Origin: Streptomyces decoyicus
Lineage (GTDB): Bacteria; Actinomycetota; Actinomycetes; Streptomycetales; Streptomycetaceae
Assembly: GCF_019880305.1 (NCBI RefSeq)
Contig: NZ_CP082301.1
Span: forward strand, 3,038,001 to 3,102,000
Reading direction: 5' to 3'
Length of the DNA stretch: 64,000 bases
The position numbers and the translations under genes were made by a program. The notes under the pieces are model-generated. The model was not told the origin of the DNA and searched no databases. It saw nothing but the letters and a program-made list of their open reading frames with translations. Shown one piece after another: positions 29,232 to 37,682 of the stretch. Numbering within the stretch: position 1 is the stretch's first letter; every line of letters begins with the position of its first letter.

Positions 29232-29567
29232 TCACCTATTGACGCATGCGTTCCCGAACGCCGGGTTCAGCGCCGCGAGAAGGTTGAGGCTGTTGCCGCA
29301 GATGTTGATCGGAATGTTGATCGGCACCTGGACATTGTTACCACTGAGGATGCCAGGAGAGCCCGCTGCAAAGCCGGCCGCGTTGGCACCGGAACGGTGG
29401 TTGTAGAGACCGCGGTGGTCGTTGCGGTAGTGGTCGTGGTAGTGGCGGTTGTGATTGTGGTGACGGCTACCGTGGTTTCCGTCGCTAGCCGATGCCACAC
29501 CTGCGCCACTCAGCACCACGGCGCAGCTGGCCGCAGTCATCGCGGCGGCCTTGACAAAGCGCTTCAT
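29232..29567 (-). CDS. Chaplin with an unusual His-rich N-terminal insert
   Basis: 111 residues. Signal peptide to about residue 27 (MKRFVKAAAMTAASCAVVLS, ASA). Then about 35 residues with nine His plus Asn, Tyr, Arg and Asp. Then one chaplin domain (GSPGILSGNNVQVPINIPIN, CGNSLNLLAALNPAFGNACVN) with the two Cys that make the chaplin disulphide. Chaplins are secreted amyloid-forming surfactants that coat aerial hyphae. Short chaplins in other species are about 75-85 residues before cleavage, without this insert. No sorting signal. Upstream AGGAGAA-like sequence is the ribosome site. Confidence 0.92.
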   Translation of the reverse strand: MKRFVKAAAMTAASCAVVLSGAGVASASDGNHGSRHHNHNRHYHDHYRNDHRGLYNHRSGANAAGFAAGSPGILSGNNVQVPINIPINICGNSLNLLAALNPAFGNACVNR

Positions 29568-29811
29568 CCCATTCTCCTTTCAGTTCGTGAATGGGGCAAC
29601 CGGTCACAACGAACGAAATGAGTCAGAGATGCGGGCGTTCCCTCTTCCGGGAATATATTAGGCCTTCTGGCAGTAACGGCGTTTGTACCTACGGCCCGGT
29701 ATTCCGCTGAACGGGGCCCCCGACGGGCATCCGGCGTGCCTGCCGCGGTTTCCAACATGATTTCTGTCAGAGTGTTCTGCAGTTTGACTGATTGAAGTCG
29801 GAGAGGAAGAC

Positions 29812-30750
29812 ATGCGGAAGTCGATGGACCGCACCGCGCGCGGCGTCGTAAGCGCACCGGCCTCCCTGGCTTTGCCGGCCTCCCAGTCTTCGGCGTCGGC
29901 GGCACCGGCTCCCGAGGAATCCCCGTGCATTCCTTTCAGCGAGCGCTTTCACGTGACCCGGCACGGCGGTATCACGCGTGCCGCCCACACCTCGGTCACC
30001 CGCAGACGGGCGGCCCGCCCCGCGGCCACTCCGTGCACCGCGGCCCAGCGGGGCTGCGCCGGCTCGAACGGCCACGACCGGACGGCGTACCCCGGCGTCG
30101 GCTCCGACGCCCGCACCTCTCGCGCCGACCCGTCGACCGGTCATCGCACCACCGCCGCGACCGACGGTTTCCAGGCCTCCGCGGACGTCACCGAACTCGT
30201 GCGGAAAAGCGGTGCGGGCGCCCGCACGGTGGCCCAGATCAATGTCGCGAGGGGTTATTCGCCCCGGGCCGACGCCAGGGGCGGCCGGACGCTGGTGGCC
30301 GCATACCGGAACAGCAAGCAGCCGCTGCACGGCATCGCACTGCGGGACGGTTTCCAGTCGCTGGGAACGCACCGCCGCTCGTTTTCGGTACGGCTGAACG
30401 GACTGCGCATCCCGGCGCATTCACATGGCCGCGCGGGCGCGGTGGCATACGACGGCGACCGGGGCCGCGGAAATGTCGCGCTCTCCGTCCGGGCGGGCCG
30501 GCACCGCGCGCGGAAAGCAGACGATTCCGCCGGTCCGGCGGACGACGTGATGAACTCGGCCATCACCGAATCGGGCCGCCCGGCGAAGCGGTGTCCCGCC
30601 TGCCGCAACACGCTCGCATTTGATTCCGCCGTATTCGACATCGGCCCCGCACTGCGGTCCGGCGGCGATCGGCTCGCTTTCCGCTTCACCACCCGCAATC
30701 CGGGATATCTACTCGGCGCGCTCTTCGGCCGGACCGATACCAGGCACTGA
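29812..30750 (+). CDS. DUF3344-like secreted or surface protein, diverged
   Basis: 312 residues. GGAGAGGAAG directly before the ATG supports this start. The pattern matches the DUF3344 surface proteins of streptomycetes as I know them: early IPFSERFHVTRHGGI, then a FQASADVTELVRKSGAGA strand, TLVAAYRNSKQPLHGIAL, GAVAYDGDRG, ADDSAGPADDVMNSAI, and CRNTLAFDSAVFD. The N-terminal leader is only weakly hydrophobic, and the sequence is unusually Arg-rich with expected residues altered, so it may be diverging or decaying. It follows a chaplin and precedes the polysaccharide genes, which fits a cell-surface role. Confidence 0.6.
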   Translation: MRKSMDRTARGVVSAPASLALPASQSSASAAPAPEESPCIPFSERFHVTRHGGITRAAHTSVTRRRAARPAATPCTAAQRGCAGSNGHDRTAYPGVGSDARTSRADPSTGHRTTAATDGFQASADVTELVRKSGAGARTVAQINVARGYSPRADARGGRTLVAAYRNSKQPLHGIALRDGFQSLGTHRRSFSVRLNGLRIPAHSHGRAGAVAYDGDRGRGNVALSVRAGRHRARKADDSAGPADDVMNSAITESGRPAKRCPACRNTLAFDSAVFDIGPALRSGGDRLAFRFTTRNPGYLLGALFGRTDTRH

Positions 30751-30810
30751 GCGGCGCGCGCCGGAAATTCTCGCAGAGTTCTGTCAGCTCGGTAATCAGG
30801 GGAGCAGTGC

Positions 30811-31998
30811 GTGCTGCCGCAAGACCTGCAGTGCCAAGAGCGGCCAACGGTTCTCCATGTTTCCCAGCCCGTCGACGGCGGGGTCGCCCGGGTCGTCACC
30901 GACCTGGTGCGGGCCCAGGTGGCGGCGGGACTGCGGGCCGTGGTCGCCGCACCGTCCGGCGGGGAGCTGCACCGCGACGCCGCCGCGGCGGGCGCCGAGG
31001 TCGTCCCCTGGCCCGCGCGCCGCTCCCCCGGCCCGGCACTCGCCGGTGAGACCGCACGGCTGGCCCGGCTGGTCCGGCGGACCGGCCCGCACCTCGTCCA
31101 TGCGCACAGCGCCAAGGCCGGGCTCGCCGCCCGGCTGGCCGTCCGCGGCCGGATCCCGACGGTCCATCAGCCGCATGCCTGGTCCTTCGAGGCGGCCGGC
31201 GGGACGGCGGGGCGGCTGGCGCTCGGCTGGGAGCGGTATGCCGCGCGCTGGGCGGACCGGGTGCTGTGTGTGAGCGAGACGGAGCGGCTGCGGGGAGCCG
31301 AAGCGGGGGTGCCGGCCCGGTGGGCGGTGATCCGCAACGGAGTGGACCTGGACCGCTGTGCGCCCGCGTACCGCGATGACGCGGCACGGCGCGCGCTGCG
31401 CCGCGACCTGCCCGCACTCGGCGATCTGCCGCCGGACGGGCCGCTGGTGGTGTGCGTGGGGCGGCTGTGCCCGCAAAAGGGCCAGCTGTCGCTGTTGCGC
31501 GCATGGCCCGCGGTCGTCGCGGCCCTGCCGGACGCCCGGCTGGTGCTGGTCGGCGACGGCCCGGACCGGGAGCTGCTGCATGCGGCCGCACCGCCCGGCG
31601 TGCGCTTCGCCGGCCGGGCCCGCAGCGCCGTCCCCTGGTACCGGGCGGCGGACCTGGTCGTCCTGCCGTCACGCTGGGAAGGCATGGCGCTGGCCCCTCT
31701 GGAGGCGATGGCCTGCGGCCGCCCCGTGGTGGTCACCGATGTCGGCGGAGCCCGGGAGAGCCTGCCGCCCGGAGCCGCACCGCACTGTCTGGTGCCGCCC
31801 ACCGATCCGGCCGCCCTCGCGCAGGCCGTACTCGGTCTGCTGACCCACCCTCAGCTGCGCAGGAAGCTGGCCCACCGGTCCCTGGAGCACATGCGGGCGG
31901 CGTACGACGTACGGCACACCGCCGCGGCGGTCCTCGGCCTGTACCGCGAACTGCTCGATGTGGCGTGCCCCGGGAGCAGGGAGCGGATCAGCCGATGA
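30811..31998 (+). CDS. Glycosyltransferase family 4
   Basis: 395 residues from a GTG at 30811 (GGGGAG upstream). GT-B fold: N-domain with GGVARVVTDLVRAQ and PHLVHAHSAKAGL; C-domain with VCVGRLCPQKGQLSLL, RLVLVGDGPDRELL and the donor-binding E-x7-E segment WEGMALAPLEAMACGRPVV. It adds a sugar from a nucleotide donor to a membrane-bound or soluble acceptor. It is followed with ATGA overlap by an initiating sugar transferase, and the set looks like a small exopolysaccharide operon. No signal peptide. Confidence 0.9.
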   Translation: MLPQDLQCQERPTVLHVSQPVDGGVARVVTDLVRAQVAAGLRAVVAAPSGGELHRDAAAAGAEVVPWPARRSPGPALAGETARLARLVRRTGPHLVHAHSAKAGLAARLAVRGRIPTVHQPHAWSFEAAGGTAGRLALGWERYAARWADRVLCVSETERLRGAEAGVPARWAVIRNGVDLDRCAPAYRDDAARRALRRDLPALGDLPPDGPLVVCVGRLCPQKGQLSLLRAWPAVVAALPDARLVLVGDGPDRELLHAAAPPGVRFAGRARSAVPWYRAADLVVLPSRWEGMALAPLEAMACGRPVVVTDVGGARESLPPGAAPHCLVPPTDPAALAQAVLGLLTHPQLRRKLAHRSLEHMRAAYDVRHTAAAVLGLYRELLDVACPGSRERISR

Positions 31999-33632
31999 CG
32001 ACGGACAGCGCGGACGCGCCCCATTCCGCCCGGGTCCCGCTCCCGTCGGCGGCACCCCGGCCGGCGGCCGTCGCGGTCCATCCGCCCCGCGGGCCGGGGC
32101 GGGAGACCCTGCCCCCGCCCCGGCCAGGCCGCGGTGCCCGTCGGCGGACCGTCGCCCCGCTGGTGGCCGCCGACGCCCTGGCCACCGTGGGCACCGCCCT
32201 GCTCGCCCTCGGCACCGGTACGGCGCCGACGGCGCTCGCCGCCATGGTGCTGGGCCTGCTGCTGCTCCACCACGGGGCCGGGCTCTACCGGCCCGGGCCC
32301 GCCCCCGTCGCGCTGAACGACCTGCGGGTGCTGCTGGGCCGGGCCGCGGTCTGCTGGTGCGCGGTGGCCGCTGTGCTCGCCGCCGCGGACCCCGGGCAGG
32401 CGCTGCCGCCGACCCTGCTGGGGTGCGCGGTGGCGGTGCACACCCTGCTGGCCTTCGGCGGCCGGGCCACGGTCTACCGGGCGCACCGCGCCGCCGCCCG
32501 CCGCAGACCACGCGCCACCCTGATCGTCGGCACCGACCCGGCCGCCCGGCAGCTGGCCGCCGTCCTGCACGCCCACCCCGAGTACGGCATGCGTCCGGTG
32601 GGTCTGGTCACGCCGCCGTCCCTGCTGCCCGGCGGGCCCGACACGCCCCCGGCCCGCGGGCGGCTCCCGCTGCCGCGGCTCACCTCCGCGCAGGAGATCA
32701 CCCGGGCCGTCATCCAGAACACCGTGCGGGACGCGGTGTTCACGCTGCCGCCGTACGGCGATCCGCACACCGCCGCGCTGCTGCGCCGCTTCATCGACCA
32801 GGGCTCGGCGATCTGGCTGGCCGGTGCCGCGGCCGCCCGGGAGGGCCGTACGCCGCATGCGGACACCGACCATCTGTGGGGCTTCGCCTGCCGGCGGCTG
32901 GAGACCGCCCCGCCGCGGCACGGCGGCCGGGGCAAGCGGGCGCTGGACCTCGCGCTGGCCGTCCCGGCGCTGGTGGTCGCGGCCCCGGTGCTCCTGGGCT
33001 GTGCGCTCGCGGTACGGCTCGCCGACGGGCCCGGCGTGCTCTGCCGGCAGGAACATATCGGCCGGGGCGGGCGCCGCTTCACCCTGCTGACGTTCCGCAC
33101 CCTGCGCGCGTGCGACGCGGACGAGGCGGACGAGGCGGACGAGGCGGACGAGGCGTCGACGCAGGGGAACGTGACGGACGACGGCCGGACGAGCGGGGTC
33201 TGCCGGACGCGCGGGGTCAGCGGGACAACCGGTGCCGGCGGGACAAGCGGGGTCGGCGGGACAAGCGGGGTCGGCCGGACAAGCGGGGTCGGCGGGACGA
33301 GCGGGGTCGGCCGGCTGCTGCGGCGCACCGCGCTGGAGGGGCTGCCGCAGCTGTGGAACGTGCTGCGCGGCGACATGAGCCTGGTCGGGCCGCGCCCGGA
33401 GCGCCCCTGCTTCGTCCAGCAGTGCACCCAGGCCCACCCGGAGTACGCCGCCCGGCACCGGATGCCGGTGGGCATCACGGGACTTGCGCAGGTGCACGGG
33501 CTGCGCGGCGACGCCTCCGTCGAGGACCGGGTCCGCTTCGACAACCTCTACATCGACAGCTGGTCGCTGTGGCAGGACATCCGGATCCTGCTGCGCACCG
33601 TGGCCCGCCTGGTGCGGCCGGAGGGCAGATGA
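31995..33632 (+). CDS. Exopolysaccharide initiating sugar transferase (polyprenyl-phosphate type) with in-frame repeat insert
   Basis: 545 residues, ATGA overlap with the glycosyltransferase. Four membrane helices at about residues 55-160, a CoA-binding-like domain (RATLIVGTDPAARQLAAVL), a fifth helix (DLALAVPALVVAAPVLLGC) and the catalytic bacterial sugar-transferase domain ending LEGLPQLWNVLRGDMSLVGP. It should transfer a sugar phosphate to undecaprenyl phosphate. Inside that domain, between TLLTFRTL and GRLLRRT, sits an insert: four Asp-Glu-Ala units (residues 376-387) and seven six-residue units like GTSGVG (398-439). The usual segment is about 30-35 residues; here it is about 75. Whether the enzyme still works is unclear, though all flanking motifs are intact. 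Confidence 0.88.
   Translation: MTTDSADAPHSARVPLPSAAPRPAAVAVHPPRGPGRETLPPPRPGRGARRRTVAPLVAADALATVGTALLALGTGTAPTALAAMVLGLLLLHHGAGLYRPGPAPVALNDLRVLLGRAAVCWCAVAAVLAAADPGQALPPTLLGCAVAVHTLLAFGGRATVYRAHRAAARRRPRATLIVGTDPAARQLAAVLHAHPEYGMRPVGLVTPPSLLPGGPDTPPARGRLPLPRLTSAQEITRAVIQNTVRDAVFTLPPYGDPHTAALLRRFIDQGSAIWLAGAAAAREGRTPHADTDHLWGFACRRLETAPPRHGGRGKRALDLALAVPALVVAAPVLLGCALAVRLADGPGVLCRQEHIGRGGRRFTLLTFRTLRACDADEADEADEADEASTQGNVTDDGRTSGVCRTRGVSGTTGAGGTSGVGGTSGVGRTSGVGGTSGVGRLLRRTALEGLPQLWNVLRGDMSLVGPRPERPCFVQQCTQAHPEYAARHRMPVGITGLAQVHGLRGDASVEDRVRFDNLYIDSWSLWQDIRILLRTVARLVRPEGR
33120..33155 (+). repeat. 9-bp tandem repeat x4 in the sugar transferase gene
   Basis: GACGAGGCG is repeated four times without change, adding Asp-Glu-Ala units in frame. 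Confidence 0.97.
33186..33311 (+). repeat. 18-bp tandem repeat x7 in the sugar transferase gene
   Basis: Seven consecutive 18-bp units of the type GGGACAAGCGGGGTCGGC; the last four are nearly identical, the first three diverged. They encode (G/R)TSGV(G/C/S) and end exactly at the conserved GRLLRR motif, so the repeat looks like multiplication of the codons just before it. Confidence 0.95.
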
Positions 33633-33961
33633 GCGCGGGCGCACCGGCGTCCGCGCTGCCCGGGCCGTGGCGCACGGCCGGCCGGGGCAGCGGGCGTCGG
33701 TGGCGCAACGGCCTCTGCTCGGCGTACGGCACCGTCGGCACCCGGCCCGTCGCGGCGGTACGCGCGGCCGGCTACGGCTCTGCCTGCGCCCTCGACTCCG
33801 GCCCGCCGGCCGGCCGGCACGCCCTGCCGCGGTTCCACATCGGCGCCGCGGACACCCCCTGGCGGCCGCACCTCCAGCGCGCGCCGCACCCGCTGCGCCG
33901 CCCTGCGCCGCCCCTCGACGAGACCACCACCCCGGCCGCTACCCCAGGAGGCATCCGGTGA
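33629..33961 (+). pseudogene. Remnant of a polysaccharide deacetylase (C-terminal end only)
   Basis: 110 residues, ATGA overlap with the sugar transferase and GTGA overlap with the next glycosyltransferase, so the frame is kept in the operon. The second half reads like the tail of a carbohydrate esterase 4 / polysaccharide deacetylase (AYGTVGTRPVAAVRAAGYGS, then HALPRFHIGAADTPWR). The catalytic part, with the Asp-Asp and His-x3-His metal motifs, is absent; a full enzyme would be 220-270 residues. It could be a decayed gene with an in-frame deletion, or a short protein kept for translational coupling. Confidence 0.65.
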
Positions 33962-35235
33962 AGGTTCTGCACATCATTACGGGCCTCGACGTGGGCGGCG
34001 CCGAGCAGCAGCTGCGACTGCTGCTGCGCCGGCTGCCCGCACACTGCGAGGTCATCACCCTGACGAATCCGGGCCCGGTCGCCCATGGCATCGAGTCCGA
34101 CGGCACCCCCGTGACCCACCTCGGCATGACCGGCAACCGGGACCTGACCGCGCTCCCCCGTCTCGCCGGACTGATCCGTGGCGGCGGCTACGACCTGGTG
34201 CACACCCATCTCTACCGGGCCTGCGTCTACGGCCGGATCGCCGCCCGGATGGCCGGTGTACGGGCCGTGGTCGCCACCGAGCACTCGCTCGGCGATGCGG
34301 TCATGGAGGGGCGCCGGCTGACCCGTGGCGTCCGCACGCTCTACCGGGCCACCGAACGGCTGGGCACGGCGACGGTCGCCGTCTCGGACACCGTCGCCGC
34401 CCGGCTGCGCCGCTGGGGCGTGCCGGAGCAGCGGATCCATGTGGTGCCCAACGGCATCGAGGCGCACCGCTTCGCCTTCGACCCCGCCGCCCGTGCCCTG
34501 GTCCGCACCCGGCTGGGGCTGCCGCTGGACGCCTTCGTGGTGGGCGGCGTGGGCCGGCTGGTGCCCGGCAAGCGGTTCGACGTACTGGTCCGCGCGGTGA
34601 CCCAACTGCCGGGCGTGCACCTGCTGCTGGCGGGCGCGGGGCCGGAGCGGGAGATGCTGCGGCGGATGGCGGAGCAGTTCGGCTCGGGCGACCGGATCCA
34701 CCTGCTGGGCGAGCGTGACGGGGCCGTCGACGCCACGGTCGGCGGACGAGCGGCTGACGGCCGCCCGGCCGACGGGCCCGACATCCCCGGCCTGCTCTCG
34801 GCCATCGACGTCTTCGTCTCGCCCTCCCCGGACGAGGCGTTCGGGCTGGCCGTCCTGGAGGCGCTCGGGTCCGGGCTGCATGTGCTCTACGGGAGCTGCC
34901 CGGCGGTCGACGAACTGCCCGCCGACCAGGCGCCCGGCGCCCGCCACTTCAGCCTCGGAGTCCATGAACTCGCCACGGCACTGCGGGAGTTGCGGCGTGG
35001 CGGGCCGGGCCGGCTGCCGGTCCCGCCGGTGGTGCGGCGCTATGACATCACCCGCAGCGCCGAGGCGCTGATGTCCGTGTACGAGCAGGCCGTGGCCGCC
35101 GCCACCCCGGTACGGCGCCGCAACCCTGCGGCGGTGCCCCCGCCCCAGGGCCGGACGGCCGCGCTCCCCGCGGCGGCCGTGTCGCTGCCGGACCCGTCCC
35201 GGTCGCCCGACCCGTCCCAGCTCTCGAAGAGGTAG
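33958..35235 (+). CDS. Glycosyltransferase family 4
   Basis: 425 residues from the GTG at 33958, with AGGAGG at 33946-33951 and GTGA overlap with the preceding remnant. GT-B fold: VLHIITGLDVGGAEQQLRLL at the start, DLVHTHLYRACVYGR, IHVVPNGIEAHRF, GVGRLVPGKRFDVLVRAV, LLLAGAGPEREML, and the donor-site SPDEAFGLAVLEALGSG. The last 60 residues are Pro/Ala-rich and probably disordered. It would extend the glycan begun by the sugar transferase of the same operon. It resembles WecA-operon and exopolysaccharide transferases, but sugar specificity is not readable. Confidence 0.9.
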   Translation: MKVLHIITGLDVGGAEQQLRLLLRRLPAHCEVITLTNPGPVAHGIESDGTPVTHLGMTGNRDLTALPRLAGLIRGGGYDLVHTHLYRACVYGRIAARMAGVRAVVATEHSLGDAVMEGRRLTRGVRTLYRATERLGTATVAVSDTVAARLRRWGVPEQRIHVVPNGIEAHRFAFDPAARALVRTRLGLPLDAFVVGGVGRLVPGKRFDVLVRAVTQLPGVHLLLAGAGPEREMLRRMAEQFGSGDRIHLLGERDGAVDATVGGRAADGRPADGPDIPGLLSAIDVFVSPSPDEAFGLAVLEALGSGLHVLYGSCPAVDELPADQAPGARHFSLGVHELATALRELRRGGPGRLPVPPVVRRYDITRSAEALMSVYEQAVAAATPVRRRNPAAVPPPQGRTAALPAAAVSLPDPSRSPDPSQLSKR

Positions 35236-35674
35236 CTGCCGGGCGGACCGGGGAGCGGGGGCTCCGGCGCCCCTCGGTGTCCGCCCAGCGCCCGCCGGGC
35301 AGCGAGGTGTGACCGACCCGGACGTCCGTCCCGCCGAGCCGGCGTGCAGACCGGCCGGCCGCCGCCCGCCCTCCGCCTCGGCCCCGGGAAAGCGCCCGGC
35401 CAAAGAGGAGAGAGCGGAAATACGGCAGCGGGCGGCGGTCCGGCAGCCGCCCGTCCGCGAGGGCGCCGGTGGGGCCGGTCGCGGAGACGGAGCGGCCGGC
35501 GGCGGACAGACAAATCGCCATCGCCCGGTTGCGGTGCCCGCACCCCGCTCCCGGCCCGCCCGATGCCGGCGCGACCGCTCGGGGTGTCGCAACGGCCCTG
35601 AGGGCCCGCACCCCTCGCACCCCATGCCGCACCGACAACCCGCACCGCACAAAGAGAAAGAGCAGGGAACTTCC
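35236..35674. other. Intergenic region before the flavoprotein gene
   Basis: 440 bp with no convincing gene, promoter motif or terminator. Open frames on both strands are Arg/Pro/Gly-rich and look like background. Confidence 0.5.
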
Positions 35675-36934
35675 ATGTACGACCTCGTGGTGGTGGGCGC
35701 CGGCCCCTACGGACTCTCGATCGCCGCACATGCGGCGGCGGCCGGACTGCGGCTGCGGGTCCTGGGCCGGCCGATGGCCTCCTGGCGCGACCACATGCCC
35801 GACGGCATGCTCCTCAAGTCCGAGCCCTGGTCCTCCGATCTCTCCGACCCGTCGGGCGGCCACACCCTGGCCGACTACTGCGCCGCCCACGACCTGACCG
35901 CCGAGCACGGCGTCCCGCTGCCCCTCGACACCTTCACCGCATACGGCAGATGGTTCGGCGAACGGGCGGTGCCACAGGTCGAGGAGGTCACCGTCACCGG
36001 CGTCCGCCCGGACGGTGACGGCTTCCACGTGGAGACGGACACCGGCGAGCAGATCGCGGCCCGGACCGTGGCGCTCGCCGTCGGCGTGATGCCGTTCGTC
36101 AACCGCCCCTGGCCGCTGCTCGAACTGCCCCCCGAGCTCGCCTCGCACAGCAGCGACCACCGCGACCTGCGCCGCTTCCGCGGCCAGGACGTCACCGTGA
36201 TCGGCTCCGGGCAGGCGGCGCTGGAGACCGCGACCCTGCTCGCCGAACAGGGCGCCCGGCCCCGCGTCGTGGCCCGCGCCGACCGGCTGCGCTGGAACGC
36301 CCCGCCCCAGCCACTGGAGCGCGGCCGGCTGCGTGCGCTGCGCGATCCGCACTCCGGGCTCGGCACCGGCTGGCCGAGCCGGCTGTGGTCGGAGATGCCC
36401 TGGGCGGTGCGCCGGCTGCCCTCGGCGACCCGGGTACGCATCGCCGAGACCGCGCTGGGCCCGTCCGGTGCCTGGTGGCTGCGGGAGCGCTTCGAACCGA
36501 CCGTGCCGGTCCTGCTGAGCCACCGGCTCCGGGCGGCGGTCCCGCACGACGACGGGGTGCGACTCCACCTCACCCATACGGAGGGCGGTACCGAGACCGT
36601 GGACACCCACCACGTGGTGGCGGCCACCGGTTTCCGCCCCGACCTCGGGCGGCTGCGGCTGCTCGTTCCCCAAGTGCGCACCACCCTGCGGACGGTGGGC
36701 GGCAGCCGGGCGCCCGAGCTGAGCTCCGGCTTCGAATCGTCGTGGCCCGGACTGTTCTTCGCGGGGCTGCTGACCGCCCCGTCGTTCGGCCCGTCGATGC
36801 GCTTCGTGTACGGCGCGGACTTCACTGCGGCGCGGCTGCTGCGCGGCGTACAGCGCCGGCTGGGCGACCGGCGCGGCGCCACCACCATCCCCCGCCCGGC
36901 GAGGGACGGCGCACCGGCCGCGCAGGGCACGTAG
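35675..36934 (+). CDS. FAD-dependent oxidoreductase (flavoprotein monooxygenase-like)
   Basis: 419 residues from the ATG at 35675 (CAGGGA upstream). FAD-binding motif VVVGAGPYGLSIAAHA at the very start and a second dinucleotide motif VTVIGSGQAALETATLLAEQG near residue 175, the layout of NAD(P)H/FAD two-domain monooxygenases and of flavin-dependent N-hydroxylases. The segment HVVAATGFRPDLGRL is the usual ATG-type motif. Substrate unknown. Same strand as the polysaccharide genes but 440 bp away, so separate transcription is likely. A possible modifying enzyme for the same product, by position only. Confidence 0.85.
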   Translation: MYDLVVVGAGPYGLSIAAHAAAAGLRLRVLGRPMASWRDHMPDGMLLKSEPWSSDLSDPSGGHTLADYCAAHDLTAEHGVPLPLDTFTAYGRWFGERAVPQVEEVTVTGVRPDGDGFHVETDTGEQIAARTVALAVGVMPFVNRPWPLLELPPELASHSSDHRDLRRFRGQDVTVIGSGQAALETATLLAEQGARPRVVARADRLRWNAPPQPLERGRLRALRDPHSGLGTGWPSRLWSEMPWAVRRLPSATRVRIAETALGPSGAWWLRERFEPTVPVLLSHRLRAAVPHDDGVRLHLTHTEGGTETVDTHHVVAATGFRPDLGRLRLLVPQVRTTLRTVGGSRAPELSSGFESSWPGLFFAGLLTAPSFGPSMRFVYGADFTAARLLRGVQRRLGDRRGATTIPRPARDGAPAAQGT

Positions 36935-36990
36935 GACGCGGGCTTCCCACGCCGCAGGGCCCGGCACCGGCCGGGCGGCCCCTGCGCTGC

Positions 36991-37458
36991 TCACTGGCAG
37001 CGGTCGACGGCCTCGATCGTGCGGGCCGCCTCGCCGAGCGCCGCGCGCAGCACGGCCGGGTCGGTGGCGGCGGCGCCCGCGCCCTCCGGGGGCACCAGCC
37101 AGCCGGTGCCGGTCACCGGCGGCTGTGCCGCGGTCCCTTCACCGCACAGCGCACCCAGCGCGATGCCCCGCCCGGAGGTCTGGGTACAGGCGCTGCCCGG
37201 CACGTCCCAGCCCGCTGCCGTGCCCGCGGGCACCAGAAAGCCCAGGGTGTCGCAGGTGCCGTCGTGCAGGACCGGGCCGACGCCGTCCCGCAGCCGGAGG
37301 ATGTCGACGGCTTCCAGCCCCTGCCGGGCCGGCACCGTCACGAGGTCGCACGACTGCGCCGGTACGGCCGGTGCCCCGCCTGCGACGGCCTGGCCCGCGG
37401 ACCCGTTGCCGCCCCTGCTCACGCCGGTCTCCCACACGGAGAACCCCTCCTCCTGCAC
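36991..37458 (-). CDS. Hypothetical protein related to a Streptomyces primase-polymerase-associated fold
   Basis: 155 residues from a GTG at 37458 (AAAGGG upstream). Soluble with four Cys (SCDLVT, GTCDTLGF, SACTQT, VDRCQ). Segments VGPVLHDGTCDTLGFLVPAG and GTGWLVPPEG resemble the C-terminal part of small Streptomyces proteins annotated as bifunctional DNA primase/polymerase-like, and the protein at 45120 shows the same GPVxxH...F(L/A)(V/A)P(A/P)GTA layout. No catalytic motif of a primase is present. The overlapping frame on the other strand lacks such similarity. Confidence 0.6.
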   Translation of the reverse strand: MQEEGFSVWETGVSRGGNGSAGQAVAGGAPAVPAQSCDLVTVPARQGLEAVDILRLRDGVGPVLHDGTCDTLGFLVPAGTAAGWDVPGSACTQTSGRGIALGALCGEGTAAQPPVTGTGWLVPPEGAGAAATDPAVLRAALGEAARTIEAVDRCQ

Positions 37459-37682
37459 GCACCAGACCCTTTACACCGTCTTCAACGGTCAGGCGTGTCA
37501 ACAGCTACGGCGGCGTAACGCTGCAAAGGATGGCAGTTCATGGCAGATCGTGCGCGAGATATCCGATTTGTAGGCAAACTCTCCGTATCGGAGCCATCAC
37601 AGCCGGTACGGTCATCCCGCCGCACCGCCAGGAGGCGGCATCGCCACCTGATGGCACGGAGAGGGCACGGAGAGGGTCCGCC

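Noticed and set aside
29267-29509. Thr-rich minus-strand frame inside the chaplin gene
   Set aside because: Alternate frame of the His-rich segment; codon bias wrong.
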